This document shows positions 50,334 to 62,893 of a stretch of DNA of 64,000 bases, piece after piece. Position 1 is the stretch's first letter. The number at the start of each line of letters is the position of its first letter. The position numbers and the translations under genes are program-made. The notes under the pieces were generated by a model. That model saw nothing but the letters and a program-made list of their open reading frames with translations. It did not search any database and was not told the origin of the DNA. The stretch comes from Acanthochlamys bracteata (Eukaryota; Streptophyta; Magnoliopsida; Pandanales; Velloziaceae): the NCBI GenBank assembly GCA_019914995.1, contig CM034136.1:5099270-5163269 (forward strand). The letters run 5' to 3'.

Positions 50334-52125
50334 CTGAATCCAAGATAACAGCGTCAGATGGCTCTTCCCCAAGTAAATCAGATCTATATCAAAACGTTCC
50401 ACACCAATGCTACCGCAAGTTCAAACACAATAACTTTTGGTCCAAACAAAGTACTAATCTTCCAACATATATGAGGAACAGAAGTAATACAAGACACTAG
50501 ACCTGAATCTTTGAACAATAAACATACGTACATCTCATTGTATCTCATTAAAAAAAATGTTCCATGTTATACAATGATGAAGTGACACTTGATCTAAGCA
50601 TAAAAAAAAAGTAAAAGGCCCACAAAGATCATCCACAAACGCCGAAATGCTAGCCCGACAAAAGATAACAACCCTGCAAAAAAGACATATCAACATCTTC
50701 AATTCACAACAGAAAAGAAAGCATGAGAGAGCATAGACTTCCAAAAAGATCAAAAATACTGCTTGAAACTCAGGTCCATAGTTGAAGATTGCAGTCACTA
50801 TATGATATAAACAATTACAAAAGAAACAAGAGACAAACACTATAAATACAAAGATTTTGACATAAACATTACTAAGATGCAATAGAACATATCAATAGAA
50901 AAGGTTGGGCATTTAAATTAATGAAGTCGTGGTACTTACACACAGAACTAGTCTGAAAAAAAGCTTTGGTAACTTCCAGTTAGTTAAGAATTAGAACTCA
51001 GCCACTATATTGCAGTAAAACAATCTATAAGAAAAAGTGTAGAATGGAGCATCATTGTACAGCATGAAAATGATTCACAGTTGAACGAATGATATCTTGC
51101 ATTGCCTACTGATAACTACATATGGCCCCAAGTCCGATGATTCAGTGAGAAACAATCTAGTCAACCTTCTCAAATTCGTTCTCCTATATAGCACTCAAAT
51201 ATAAGTGTTCAAGCACCTCCTATGTACTGACATACCGAAGTATTCTCTTCTAGCATTTAAAACGGGCCTTGTGGAATGTAATAATGCACAAGTCTTAGGC
51301 ATCTAAGTATATTCCAGGTAAGATCAATGGCAAACTAAAAGTAACAAAAGAGAATGAACCTCGTATTCCTTCTATTCAGGTCCATCTTTTGTAATTTTTG
51401 TTGCACAACTAAGAAGCTACTGTGTGTCCGACTACATCAAGTTCTCAAGCATAGAGCCTCCTTTGTGAAATTAAAGAGTGTAAACCTACCATGTACCTTC
51501 ACTATCTTACATATAATACCACTATATATGTGTTCGTCCAAATGGAGAAGAAATGCTAAGGTCTCCAAAATAACATTTTCCTACAGCCCAATTACATGCT
51601 GTTAAATCATCTCGCCGTGGCAATAATCAGGCTTGACAACAGACCGACTATCCTTTTTCTGAAAGCAGTGTTATTGAGATGTAGTGCATTACCATAGTTA
51701 TTTACACTGCTGATTATCCTGACAAGCCATCAAAAACTATTCAACTAGCAAACATCCACTGACAAATTCCGCAAGCATTCTGTGTTTTCAACACCAAATC
51801 CCCGCCCTCATTCTTCTAAACTGCTTCAAATGCTTATCCAGTACTTCCAAATTAAACAAATCACCCCGTTTCCGATCCTATCCAAACTTGTCATCTCCTC
51901 AAGCAAAACCTCCACAGTCAAATGAATCAATACCCACAAACCACTCCAGAAACAACTTAGTAATCCCCACTCGTGAATCACAGATCACCAAAACAAGAAA
52001 ATCGATTAAGGAGCTCGTGGATCCAGTAATCAAGTTAGACCACTGACAAATCACCGGTAGAAATAATGAAAAATCTCGGAAAAGTTAGGGAGAAGATGGG
52101 CGTCGAAGGGATCAAAAACGATACC
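50334..52125 (-). other. Probable 5' UTR intron of exportin-7
   Basis: The exon holding the ATG begins after attcag at 50334. A donor AAG/gtatcg lies at 52125 in a GA-rich stretch of 5' UTR type, and the leader exon would be about 52126-52260. Nothing coding is recognised in the 1.8 kb between. Confidence 0.5.
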
Positions 52126-52260
52126 TTCTTCTTCTTCTGGTTTGCGTTCTTCTTCACTTTCTTTTCTTCACCTTCTTCGTCTATGTCTCGAGGAAATCTT
52201 ACGGCTTGTCTGAGATTTAAAATGGGCGTGGCCCGTGTGCACTGGAGATGGAAGAAGAGG

Positions 52261-53711
52261 GTAGTCGTGTAAATGTTACGACAATCAGGGCCTTTTATTT
52301 ATAAGCCTTTCTAATTGTGTTTTTAATCTTTCACAAGCATGATTTTATGAGTTTATTGCACAATTCGGTCCTCATTAACAAGTTTGGGTTAATGTGCATC
52401 AAAATAACTACAAGAGGAGTGATGTTGCAAAACCTCTATTTAAGTAAACGGCGCGATTAGCGTAAATGCAAAGAGAAGGAGGCGTTTTCTTCCAATCCTT
52501 TTTCGTTTGCGTCTGGAATTTTCCATGTTAGAATTCCACTACTTCCCGTTTCAGGCACCATCCAGAAATCTCAGCCGTCCGTTTAATTATCAACGGTGTT
52601 GCTTCCGCTACAAACTCGGGCAGTAGCGTGCTCCACCTCGTCTCCTCTCCTCGGTTGTAGGAACGAATCCAATGAGATGCTTCTTCAAATACGACTCAAC
52701 GAAAGAAATTTGGAATTGATATCTGGTAGATGTCGTCAAACTTTGGTTCACCCATTACTTAAAATGGACAACAAGTGAAAGATCAGTCGATAAAACTTTG
52801 AACTTAAACATCAATCATTAATCATCAGGCATATAATTTATAACGATAAACTCGCTTACCTATTTTGAGTACGAGATCAGAACGTTAAATCTTGGATTAG
52901 AAGAACCAACAAAGCATACTACATCGGCTCCAGCTCTAAAGGAGCACTCCTATACAAGAGATGGATCTAGATTGATGCAAATCAAGCTAAGAAACTGAAA
53001 TAAACTGACCAGACTCGACTTGCTCATTCCAGTTCGATACATATTCTGTCAAGGTAGTTGCTTCTTATGGAAAGCTAATTAAATCTTGATGCAGTTACTC
53101 AAAAAAAAAAAAAAAAAAAAAAAAAAAGACGCCTACGGAAAGTTGTGTTAACATTTGCAACATACAAAACACAATTTAACCACCCGAGCAGCTACTGTAA
53201 TAAGTTAGAAATGGCAAGAGTTTACTTGTGAAATTCTATTGGAACTTGAACGTGGCATCAGGCAAGAGGTATCCTGAAAAGGCAGCGATTCTGACCTGAA
53301 GCACTATGCAACTATTATGTATACCAGGTGAATCAGGATGGCTCAGCAGATAACCACCTCCAATCGCATAACGAATAGAAGAATGAAGAAATTCAACAAA
53401 TTCGTATATGTACAGAGCCGCACAAACTATACTTTAGGAATAAACCTCTTACACATATCGTGTAATTTGGACATCTTTCGCTATACAAAGTTTCCAACTT
53501 TTTGGACAGTGAAAATGCCAACTTACTCCCCATTGTTTTTGTGTAGATCTTGAATTTCCATGCTAGCTCCAAAAAACCACAAGGTATTCTCGTGTGAAAG
53601 TTTACTCCTTCTGACCTCTAGATAGCGTCATTGAAATATAGTAAAGGAAAACTGGGAGATCCATGGTTTAGATATGAACATTATTGCGAGATTAACGTTC
53701 CTGCTTATCCT
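52261..53711. other. Spacer between exportin-7 and the TLC gene
   Basis: Exportin-7 promoter on the left, TLC gene 3' UTR on the right. A 60-codon plus-strand frame at 52596-52778 matches nothing known. A 27-base poly-A lies at 53101-53127. No gene supported. Confidence 0.5.
53101..53127. repeat. Poly-A tract (27 A)
   Basis: Uninterrupted A run. It may be a simple tract or a retroposon tail; I found no SINE-like body or flanking repeats. Confidence 0.7.
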
Positions 53712-56086
53712 TCACTGTCTTTTCGCTAATGTTTTCTTCAGTCCTTTCAAAATTTTCCCAAACCATATCAAGTTCATAATCCCCAAGGCCGATGGCACAA
53801 CAAAGACTAAAAGGTAACCCATCGTATGCAACTGAAGTATCTGCAAAGAAACAGAAATAAAATAATAAGCAAACTATTTAGTAAGACCAAGCCACCTCTT
53901 GGCATCATATCATAAAATTGTTTCCAAGGAAGAGTACTACCTGGTCATAGTGCTCATAAATATGGTAAAACAAATACATGAAGAGGAATATTCTTGCCAC
54001 CTACATTAGAAAAACATTCAATAGAAAACATGTTTTAAGAAAATGTTGAAAATTTGAACCGCAGAAGTTACCAAAATAAAGAGGTACTAACAAACATATA
54101 GAAGATTCACAAAACACATCAAATAGATTGCAGCTTACCATCCATGCAAAGAACATAATGATGCCATTTATAAGATACACAGTAGATCTTTTCATTCCAG
54201 CAGTGTCAAGAAACCTTCAAAACAGAGATACAGGACATAAATCAATGAGTTATTCTATACCTGAGTTCCATTTAAGCAGGAAACAATTAGGGATCAATAT
54301 CTGATTACCATCGCAAATTAATTTCTGGGGTGGTCATCTCTGAAATGAGAAGCATGTAACTATAGAGTAGTGCTTCTCCTGATAACATAGAGTAAGTTAT
54401 TCCACTCACTGATAGCAAGTGATGGAAAACCTGTAGATGAAACAAAATTTTTTATGTCTAAATTATCTCTGAAAGTTTCATCTAGTATCCATTAATAAAC
54501 ATGAAGGATGTAGGAAGTAAATGACAGCAGTGCGGTTCTTCGCTTGTTAACCTAATTCATGAACACTCACATACTCCATCCCACCAAGAGAAGGATATAG
54601 CCAGAATATCATCGCAAGATCTGTGATGAAATAACCAACAGAAATCTGTGCAGGTAGCATGCAATACATAAAATATGGTGAGAAGATGTTGAGAAAAAAA
54701 ATATAAGAATCGCAGATATATACAAATAAATATGCTAGAAATGTTACCCCCAAGACAAATATAGAGAGAGGTGATGTTCGAAATGTAACAAGTCCTTCAA
54801 CAGGATTATCAGAGAATAAGCATGAGAAGAACACCAGATATACTGACACGACAATTATGAATATGGCATGGGCAGTAGACATACCCCTGCAAAGAAAATA
54901 CAAGTGTCAGATGAGGAATCCGCATAGAGGAAGATAAAGTAAAGGGATATAGGAAAGTGACTTAATATACCGATTGTTCCACTCTATCCGTTGGATTTTA
55001 GTGAGAGAAACATATCCCTTGAAGTAAAATGAACTTAACAGTTGGGTGAGATTGTACGCCTGAGCAGGTCAGTAGGAAAATTATGTTTATGTGAGAAAAA
55101 AAGAAAAGCTTTTCCAGAGAAATAAGTTAACTTCTGGCAAGGCAAAAATATTGCAGAATAGAGCATAGGTAATTGATATATTAAAAAACACATTAAATTC
55201 TTGAACTGTAGCAAACAGTGAGCAAAAACTCAAACAAGTATACAATTTCAAGACTAAAACAGGAGATGCAGAAAAGCCAACTTACTGCATATAGAAGTGC
55301 ATCCATAAGTGTGCATTAGTTTGATATGTCCAATTCAGTTTTTAACAACTTGGTTAATTTCAGATATTCAATAAAATCCACGTGCTTGCAATCAGGCAGG
55401 TACTCAATTCACGTTGCCACTTGTAGTGTATGCTCATCAAGTTTTTAGCTACAATTATGAAATAAAAGCTCCTGATAGTGCACGGTGATCTAACGAGCAT
55501 GATGCATAGCTCCTACTAGTGCAAGCAAATCTAATGACCATGATCACATTGCCCCTAAAAGGGCATGGTGATCTATGACATGATCAAAATGCCGCCATTA
55601 CTTTGAAAACAGGAAACTTAATCGTTAAAATTCAATGGGAATTTGCATTAAGATGCGTTGCTACAAATTATCTAGGATAAAGAGATAGGAAATTTAGGAC
55701 AGAATATAGTAATATTTTTTAAACATGAACGCAACAATAAACACTATCTATAAGCGGATTCAATTGACTGCTTTCAAAAGTAAACATGCTACGGTACTAT
55801 TCCATGCAGTGGATAGGTGTTTAGCTCTTAAATGTCGAAACGGAACTTGCAGGTTTTGTTACTTGTTAATTCACATCAATGTCTAATAAGGAATTGTATG
55901 TAGTTCTCTAATTTGCCTTCAACACAGTCTTCTATGTATATACAAGGATAATCTACAATAGTATGATCTTACCATCTTGCACAAAAAGATTCCACTAAGC
56001 ACGGATGTGTATGGCATTAATGGATCGGCAAGCAAATACTCTCTAACCAATGCTTCAGCCTGATACTGATAAGACTTCATCGCCAT
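53712..56086 (-). CDS. TLC-domain multi-pass membrane protein (At1g31300-like)
   Basis: Eight exons: 55973-56086, 54971-55059, 54748-54886, 54571-54645, 54309-54430, 54139-54214, 53941-54000, 53712-53840; 804 nt, 267 residues. TLC (TRAM-LAG1-CLN8) proteins are membrane proteins tied to lipid sensing or synthesis. The protein starts MAMKSYQYQAEALVREYLLA. It then has helices around IFLCKMAYNL, GMSTAHAIFIIVVSVYLVFF and SVGYFITDLAMIFWLYP. Next comes the conserved stretch VFHHLLSVSGI with LLISEMTTPEINLRWFLD, two more helices, and a basic tail (LKKTLAKRQ). The HH pair and the TTPE motif are typical of the TLC4/At1g31300 group. An ATG in frame 24 nt upstream is not available because exon 2 of the transcript opens just there. 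The biochemical role is not known. Confidence 0.93.
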
Positions 56087-56104
56087 AACTAAGGCCTTTA
56101 AATC

Positions 56105-56867
56105 CTGCATTTCAACATAAGGCTTGAAACATGCATCTAATCAGCCCACCAAGCAATGAAAAATCTTCAACAACAACATGAATCGCACAAGGCTTTAAAT
56201 AAGTAACTTGCATTCAAATGAACTGACAAAATGAGATTAAATTTTAGCATACAATGCAAACCAGGCATTAAGTTCTAGACCCCTAAATAAAAATCCGGAA
56301 GTATAATTCACCATTTAATTTGCAAGGACAATGTTTCAAGATAATGTTTAAACTGCATAGAGGGAGATCACTTAGAAATGAGCAGAAATATAGTTCCTAT
56401 ACACTATAAGTAACATGGTGGCTCTTCAATAGCTTATAATAACAAATTGCTAATCAGAAAAAAAAAAAATTTTTTTTTAAACGATTATGATCAACACCGA
56501 CACTGAAGCTACTGGCTTACCAATGCTCAAATTAACCCCATGAAAAACACCTATGTACAAATTGTCCGTTAACTAACCAGCCAAAAAACTGCAGAACATA
56601 TTTAAGAAACAATTTAGCTATCGCCTACAATTCAAAATGCATCACAATTATGCCTAAGAGAAATGGGGAAAAATAGAACCCCTCCCAGATCCAAACCAAT
56701 GTACATTTCTCTATACTCACAACACGCATAGAAAATCAACGAGATAAACTGAAACCAACTGCCTCAACAGTGACAGGTTCTCCATTTCCGATAGAAAAAA
56801 TCGAACCGAAACAGAAAGCCATGGCAGCAGTGCGCAGCACAAACGAAATGCTAAGAATCGAACGTAC
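56105..56867 (-). other. Probable 5' UTR intron of the TLC gene
   Basis: The ATG exon begins at 56104 after atgcag. A donor GAG/gtacgt lies at 56867, next to a GA-rich leader of about 56868-57080. No coding frame inside. Confidence 0.5.
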
Positions 56868-57179
56868 CTCAGCCGTTCGAAGAGTGGGAACGAATCATGA
56901 GGCGTCGGAAATCGGCTGGAATTTAGCGGAGCGCGGGAGAAGAGAAGAGAAAGAACACAAACATAAGAATAATAATAATTAATAAAACGAGAAGCTGTTA
57001 TTCTCTCTCTTCCGAGGAAAAAAGACAGAACATGACGATGAAATGAATGCGAACTCGATACCGGAGAAAAATACTTCACCTAGACTTTACACCACAAAAT
57101 GTGACCGGATTAGTGTCTGGTTTTGTGGTTCGAATTACGGATGGGTTTCTGTAAGAAAGTGCGTGGTGCGGTAGTTTAG

Positions 57180-57380
57180 GACGCATTCATCTATAACCCA
57201 AAATTTTTTTAATATAAAATAAATATATTTTTAAAAAATTTCTAGTTAAATTATAACTTTTTATTTTAAAACTTACTATTAATATAAAATTAATAATAAA
57301 TTTGTTTTATTAAATATTTTAATTTTTAATTTAATTTTTAAAATTATTCTTAAAAATAAATTTATCTTAAACTAACGCAC
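57180..57380. repeat. AT-rich MITE-like element
   Basis: From about GGACGCATTCATCTATAACC to CTTAAACTAACGCACTCTTA, A/T inside. The ends look loosely inverted (ACGCA...; ...ACGCA). Limits are approximate. Confidence 0.35.
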
Positions 57381-57404
57381 TCTTATTCATAATGGGCAAA
57401 GGGG

Positions 57405-57655
57405 TCTTTAGAATTGTTTTTTTTCAACACTTTTTTTCAATTTTTCATTTCACATTTTTTAATATATATTTTATAAATATAAAAAATTTATTTAAAAATT
57501 TAAAAAATATAAAAAATTTTATAAAGTTAGATTTTTTAGTGTATATTTTTATTATTTTTTTAAAATAAAAAAATAATAGTTCATTTTTTGTAAAAAAAAA
57601 ATATTTTTATTTTAAAAAAATTTTATTTTATAAACGCTATCAAATACCTCCAGAC
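57405..57655. repeat. AT-rich MITE-like element
   Basis: From AGGGGTCTTTAGAATTG to ATAAACGCTATCAAATACC. It shares the TTTTTAATATATATTTTATA core with the element at 34790, which supports a common family. Confidence 0.45.
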
Positions 57656-58346
57656 GATTCCATCCAACGTTAGTGACTTTAGATGGTACACAGAACGAGC
57701 GCGGGCCCCGCCGATGCAGTTTTTAATGGATCAACAGAACTTCTGGTACGGGTTGTATGCACTAATGCACGGTTGGTGAGTATGTTTAATTCGGCCCATA
57801 GCCGGAATAAGCTTTAATTGGGCCTAATGTTGGATTGGTTCTCCTGAGTGAAGCCCGTCTTGAAGAATGAACAAATCAACTTGCTCTAGGAAAGAATTCG
57901 ATTTTGCAGATTAGTAAAACAGCGGAGAGAAAGAATAGAGTGAAGGTTGTTTCGTGTTTCAAATTTAAAGCAGCGGCAAGCTTAGGAATGCAGGAGTCCT
58001 TCGCCGCAGAAAGTCTTTTATTCAGATTTATTTGGTTATTATTTACTTCGAATAACTACTTTTTATTTGTAATAAGAATTAAACTAAGAGTTTGATGTGG
58101 TTACAGAACTTTTCTCTTAAAATAATTTCCAAGTTCTTGAACATCTAAGGTTTTGGTTGAGGAGAGAAAGAAAATTTGGTATTATGGTAACTGAGGATGT
58201 CCTGTGGAAGAAATGAACAGAATTCGATGGATGATTTTGTTTGCTGTTGTTATTCAAAACCATAATATTTGTTAGAAAAATGTTTTTCACAATTACAAGC
58301 ATACATTTTCACTCTACAACCGTTCGTCATACAACATTTCAAGTAT

Positions 58347-61300
58347 TTAAAGCATCTCATCATATGATATTTTCTGACTGGCAAATTTCGATGTCCTCTT
58401 GATATGTTTTTCGTTTTTATGAGATAACGATCCATCAAAGCTTTGTTTGCCACTTATCAATGATCTGGAATGATCCTGCATATACGATGCCAAAACTGGT
58501 GCTTGATTTTTCCATCTTCTGGATGGTGATGCTTCGAACTCCAGAAGTTCTATATCGTATTCGCTTTGTGATTCATTTGATATTGTTAAGCTACTGAATG
58601 AGGATATTCTGGGAGAAACTTCTTCCATGCCGCTCACATTTTCCCCATCCATCATGCATTGAAGGGCATATTCCACCTGAAAATAATCAAACCTAACTGT
58701 AATTAGGCACAACGAAATCATTTGATATAGGTTAAGCATGTGGAATCTGTTAAGGAAGAAGAATGATTCTTCATGTAAAAGCCTGTATTTATCGTACAAT
58801 ACAGAGCAAGTTCTATCCTGCCTAAAATAGCGAAAAGGACAAAATTGCTCACCATTCTAATCATGAGTAGTAAAAAAAATATAGCTGGATATATATTATA
58901 AAAAAAAACAAAATCTTCACTCTTGCGGCTTTGAATAATTAATTTTTGACCGAAAAGCCTTATTGATATGTGAAGTATCCGGTAGCTCTAAAAGGCTTCT
59001 ATGCAGTTAAGATATTGCAGTCCATGTAGACGTCGTGCATAGTTATTTATATCACTACTTCTATGGCAATGACTTACATAGAAAGGTTGATATGCTGTAT
59101 TCTATACGTTAAAATTCTCTGTATGGCATTTGTCAAATGTTATGCATTCTGAACACAGTTCACTTATAACATCAGTTGACCAGAGTAGCAGGTTAATGGA
59201 AGTTCTTATGTTGGGAGTTCTGCTACTCAGGGATTCCTTTTCAAAAGTAAAATTTTATGGTAGTTGAGAGTCGGGGTCTTGGTCTATGTAACTGGAGTCT
59301 TTCAGTACACAATGCTTATAGCTTTGTCATAAATGTGGCCTATTTTGGATCCTAGTATGAAATCTATGATGCTTAATACCAGCTATGTCATAAATGCGGC
59401 CTATTTTGGGTTCTACTATGAAATCTAGGATGATTAATACGCTATGTAGCCCTGGAAATGGCCTATTATGCATGAAGCTTCGACAATCTACCTTTTCTTG
59501 ATTTGGTTTCTGAATTATCTTGGTTTGTTTCTTTGTTTTGTTATATCCGCCCTTGTTTAACAAATATTATTTTCAAATACCTTCTCCATTGGTGGCCTTT
59601 TGTCAGGATCCTTGCTGAGGCATTTCTCAGTAACGGATATCATACAGGAAAGTTGGTGTGCATCATGATTGTCTAGCATTCTCTCATCAACCAGTTCTTG
59701 ATATTTCCTTTCATTTAAAAGTGGTCTTGCCTGTAGTAAATGTCACAAAATCATAATCATAAGAAGATATTTGTTCAAGATAAGTTGATAGATACAAAAA
59801 TTTGTTCTTACCCAACCCAAAAGACTTTGCCCACAAAGCATTTTATCCATAGTACTTCGGCCTGTGATCAACTCCAGAAGAACTACCCCAAAAGAATATA
59901 CATCAGTCTTGGCTGATGCTTGTCCTCTTTCGACATACTCTGGTGCCAAATATCCAATTGTCCTAGAAACCCTACTTTCACAAGAGTCCTCTGAGTCATT
60001 CTCTGTTCTGGCAAGACCAAAATCTCCTAACTGTAACATGGAAAAACTGATCGTGTTTCAGAACTTGTCGCTGACATATTGAGTGTATTGATTAAGAAGC
60101 AGAATAAGAGCGTTGTGGTTTTGCAAGTACCAAAGGTTCATAACTATGCGTTATGAGAATGTTGCTTGCCCTCATATTTCTGTGGATTTTGTTCCTTTGG
60201 TGCAAGTAGTTTAGACCTTTTGCAGCTCCTAATGCAATTTTTATCCTGTTTCTCCAGCTAAGAACATCCTGATTGTCCTCTGCATGAGTTGGGAAACCAA
60301 TGACGAAATTAGATAACATCTTTCTGAATTTATTTGCATGTTTTGTTTCTAAGAAATTGGAAGCAAAGACTGAATAGGATTAAGGTACCACAATTCTGCA
60401 TGTCTTACTTGATAGATGAAAGTCCAGTGGGCCTTTACTAACATACTCATAAACAAGCAGCCAATGACTTTCTTCCGTGCATGATCCCAGTAACATGACC
60501 ACATTTCTGTGTCTAACTTTGCCAAGAACCTCAACCTCTGCCCTGAATTCCTGCTCTCCCTGCAGTCCTGCTTGCTTATGTCGTTTAACGGCAATGTATT
60601 CGCCATCCTTAAGTCTTCCTTTATAAACACAATCGAGTACTCCTTCTGAAAGTAAGTTTTCCACAGAAAACCCATTTGTAGCTTGATAGAGCTCTGCATA
60701 TGTAAAATCGATTTTTAGGTCGACTTTTGGTTCTTCAATCACCCAAGATAGATATGCTGAGTCCTCTTTGTCTTCTTCCAGTTCACTGGAAGATCCAAAG
60801 AATGAGATGTCCATGCTAATTCTCCATTCTTCCGTAGGATCCAGACTTTTATCTGTAGCAGAATGTGACGTTGTAGCACTCATGCTCCGTGAATGAGGCA
60901 TGTTATAGGGATCCAGAGTGGTGATTGATGGGTGACCACTTTCTTCTGCTAGAAACCCACATCCTTTATGACGTTGATCTAGAGAATATATTGTCTCTTT
61001 CATGGCAGAATGCATCTCATTTTTCTTATATTCTTGAGAAATATATGGTTGGTTTACACTTGTGGCAAATGTAGATAGGAAGGACTTCATTAGACCGTGT
61101 CTTAGGTTTCCTTTTCTCCTAGTTTCTTGCACCTCATCACTTAAGTGTCTCGTGTCTATGCTTGTTGAAACTGCAGAAAGAGATTGTACATTTTCAGTTA
61201 CATTGCTAAAGTTTTTAATAATATGATGAAAGCAGTCTATTATCCTTATGTGATGCTTAGATAGCAGGTGTTTTCCTCCTCTCACGAGTGTTCATGGGGT

Positions 61301-62893
61301 TATCAGGATATCTGAGAAGATGGCAACCTTCTAAATTTTATAAGCCAAATCTTAACCATCATTTATGAGATTCAGGGTATAATGATAATATGTTATCTTA
61401 ACTACTCCAGATGCATCTATAATGAAAGTTCTGAGGAGTAGATATACATGAAAAGTTTGTTCTTTGATTCAATTCTTGAGAAAGTGAGGAAAACATGACT
61501 TACTTGTGGGGCTGAATTCCAAATAGAACTGGCCTTGGTCTATGGGACTTTCCTGTATCATTTTAAATGCTGCTGGTTTCTCAATTGGTCTAAGAGGAAT
61601 TTCGTTGTCATTAGTCACACTCCTCTTGCTGGTTTCATGGTGTTTGGTGACTTTTTCTGAAACATTAATAGGAGCTCTCTCTTTTTCGACTGCATTATTA
61701 CATTTCATCCTTGATATTCCACATGATAGCATCTCCATAAAATATTTCTTGTCCTTTTTCAATTTCCTGAAGAAAATGGTTACCTTCAGTATTTAGCTAG
61801 AAATAGTTTGTAGATAAGTGGTCTTGTGCAAATACTATTTTGATGCAACCATGTCATTGTCAGCTCATTTGGTGTTTCCTTTTTTCTTTTTTTCAATGCT
61901 ATACTGATGTATCCATGCTGCAGTCTATTTGACTTGATTTTAACTTATAATGCACCTTGAACATTAGATTTGACTTTGGAATGGTATTTTCATCATTTGC
62001 AATTCATGTAACCTGTATAATTTCATGAACAGATTTTCGAAGAAGTCATGATAGACCTGTCTAGAATTATCCATGTTGCTCCAAGTTCCTTGCAAATGTC
62101 AACTGCAACCACCTTTGGAGACGAAGCTGCTACAACTTTTGTATGAAAAGCTATCTGTATATTATCAACGGGCCAAAATATATAAACAGGTGAGTCAGGG
62201 CTTATGCATCCATCTTAACACACGTTCACATATATGGGGTTCTACAACTGGTGTATACTTAACAATTACTTAAGTATCTGAAACAGTTACTTTAAATGCT
62301 ACCTTTTTTTTGGATGTAGCTAATGCGTACATATATTAGCATGATAGTATCTAAAAATCATTTTGATGAAATTATGCACCTGTTTTTTCTCATAGAGACT
62401 TCGTATCCGCTTCAGCTCAATGTTATCCTCATAGTCTTCTTCCTTTCTTGATACTTCTCCCATGATAAGCTCTTGATTTGCGCCAAACAAGGTATCAGCA
62501 CCTACCTTCATCTTATAGCCCACTGAATTGACAGAATTAAAAGGAAGTTAGTGGAGATTTAGAAGATGTATAGCACATACTACAGAATTTTCATTAAAAA
62601 AAAAGTGAGTATACTAATAAGCTAACTTATTTAACATTCTGAATTCATGTATCTAATCACCGCCCTACTTCCTTTTAACTTTGCTAGAAAATGCATTTAG
62701 CTCCTGCTCATTGTCCCAGGTCCTACAATTGGAACGTACTAGGAGTGTAAACCTCATGGAGGAGTGAGAGGAGTGTGACCTCATCCCCAGGTATAAGGGA
62801 GAGGCCACAGATGGCCCATCTGATTGCGCTCAAATTGAGGTCTTTTGATGCATCCTGGATGACAACCACCTTTTGAGGTTCGACTGATGACAT
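58347..62893 (-). CDS. Receptor-like cytoplasmic kinase with N-terminal USP-like domain, probable pseudokinase
   Basis: Nine exons: 62740-62893, 62380-62522, 62057-62154, 61504-61766, 60409-61170, 60131-60279, 59812-60030, 59581-59730, 58347-58676; 2268 nt, 755 residues. Residues 1 to about 140 form a universal-stress-protein-like domain ([29 protein letters not shown]), then a Ser-rich linker. The kinase domain runs from about 375 to 650. Present: AVK Lys415, Glu431, DFG (526-528), APE in LAPEYVERG. Altered: the glycine loop reads [12 protein letters not shown] (393-404), and HRD reads HRN, with Asn508 encoded by AAT at 60176-60178. This matches plant proteins annotated as inactive protein kinase SELMODRAFT_444075-like. 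All joins are in frame and no stop interrupts, so the gene seems intact and the protein is likely a binding scaffold or very weak enzyme. Confidence 0.93.
59320..59441. repeat. 61-bp tandem duplication in the last RLCK intron
   Basis: Units 59320-59380 and 59381-59441 both read AGCT, then TGTCATAAATG and CGGCCTATTTTGG (unit 1 has T for the first C), then TATGAAATCTA and TTAATAC. They are roughly 85-90 percent alike by eye. Confidence 0.8.

Larger units (their letters stand above)
57081..58346. other. Spacer: TLC promoter side, AT-rich elements and RLCK 3' UTR
   Basis: Two AT-rich MITE-like stretches (57180-57380, 57405-57655), then about 700 bp with no supported gene. The RLCK 3' UTR occupies the right end. 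Confidence 0.5.

Noticed and set aside
52596..52778. 60-codon plus-strand frame between exportin-7 and TLC
   Set aside because: No match, no splice signals, no promoter seen.
56717..57079. 120-codon minus frame near the TLC 5' end
   Set aside because: Covers the GA-rich leader and its 5' UTR intron donor; Arg/Ser/Phe-rich with no domain.
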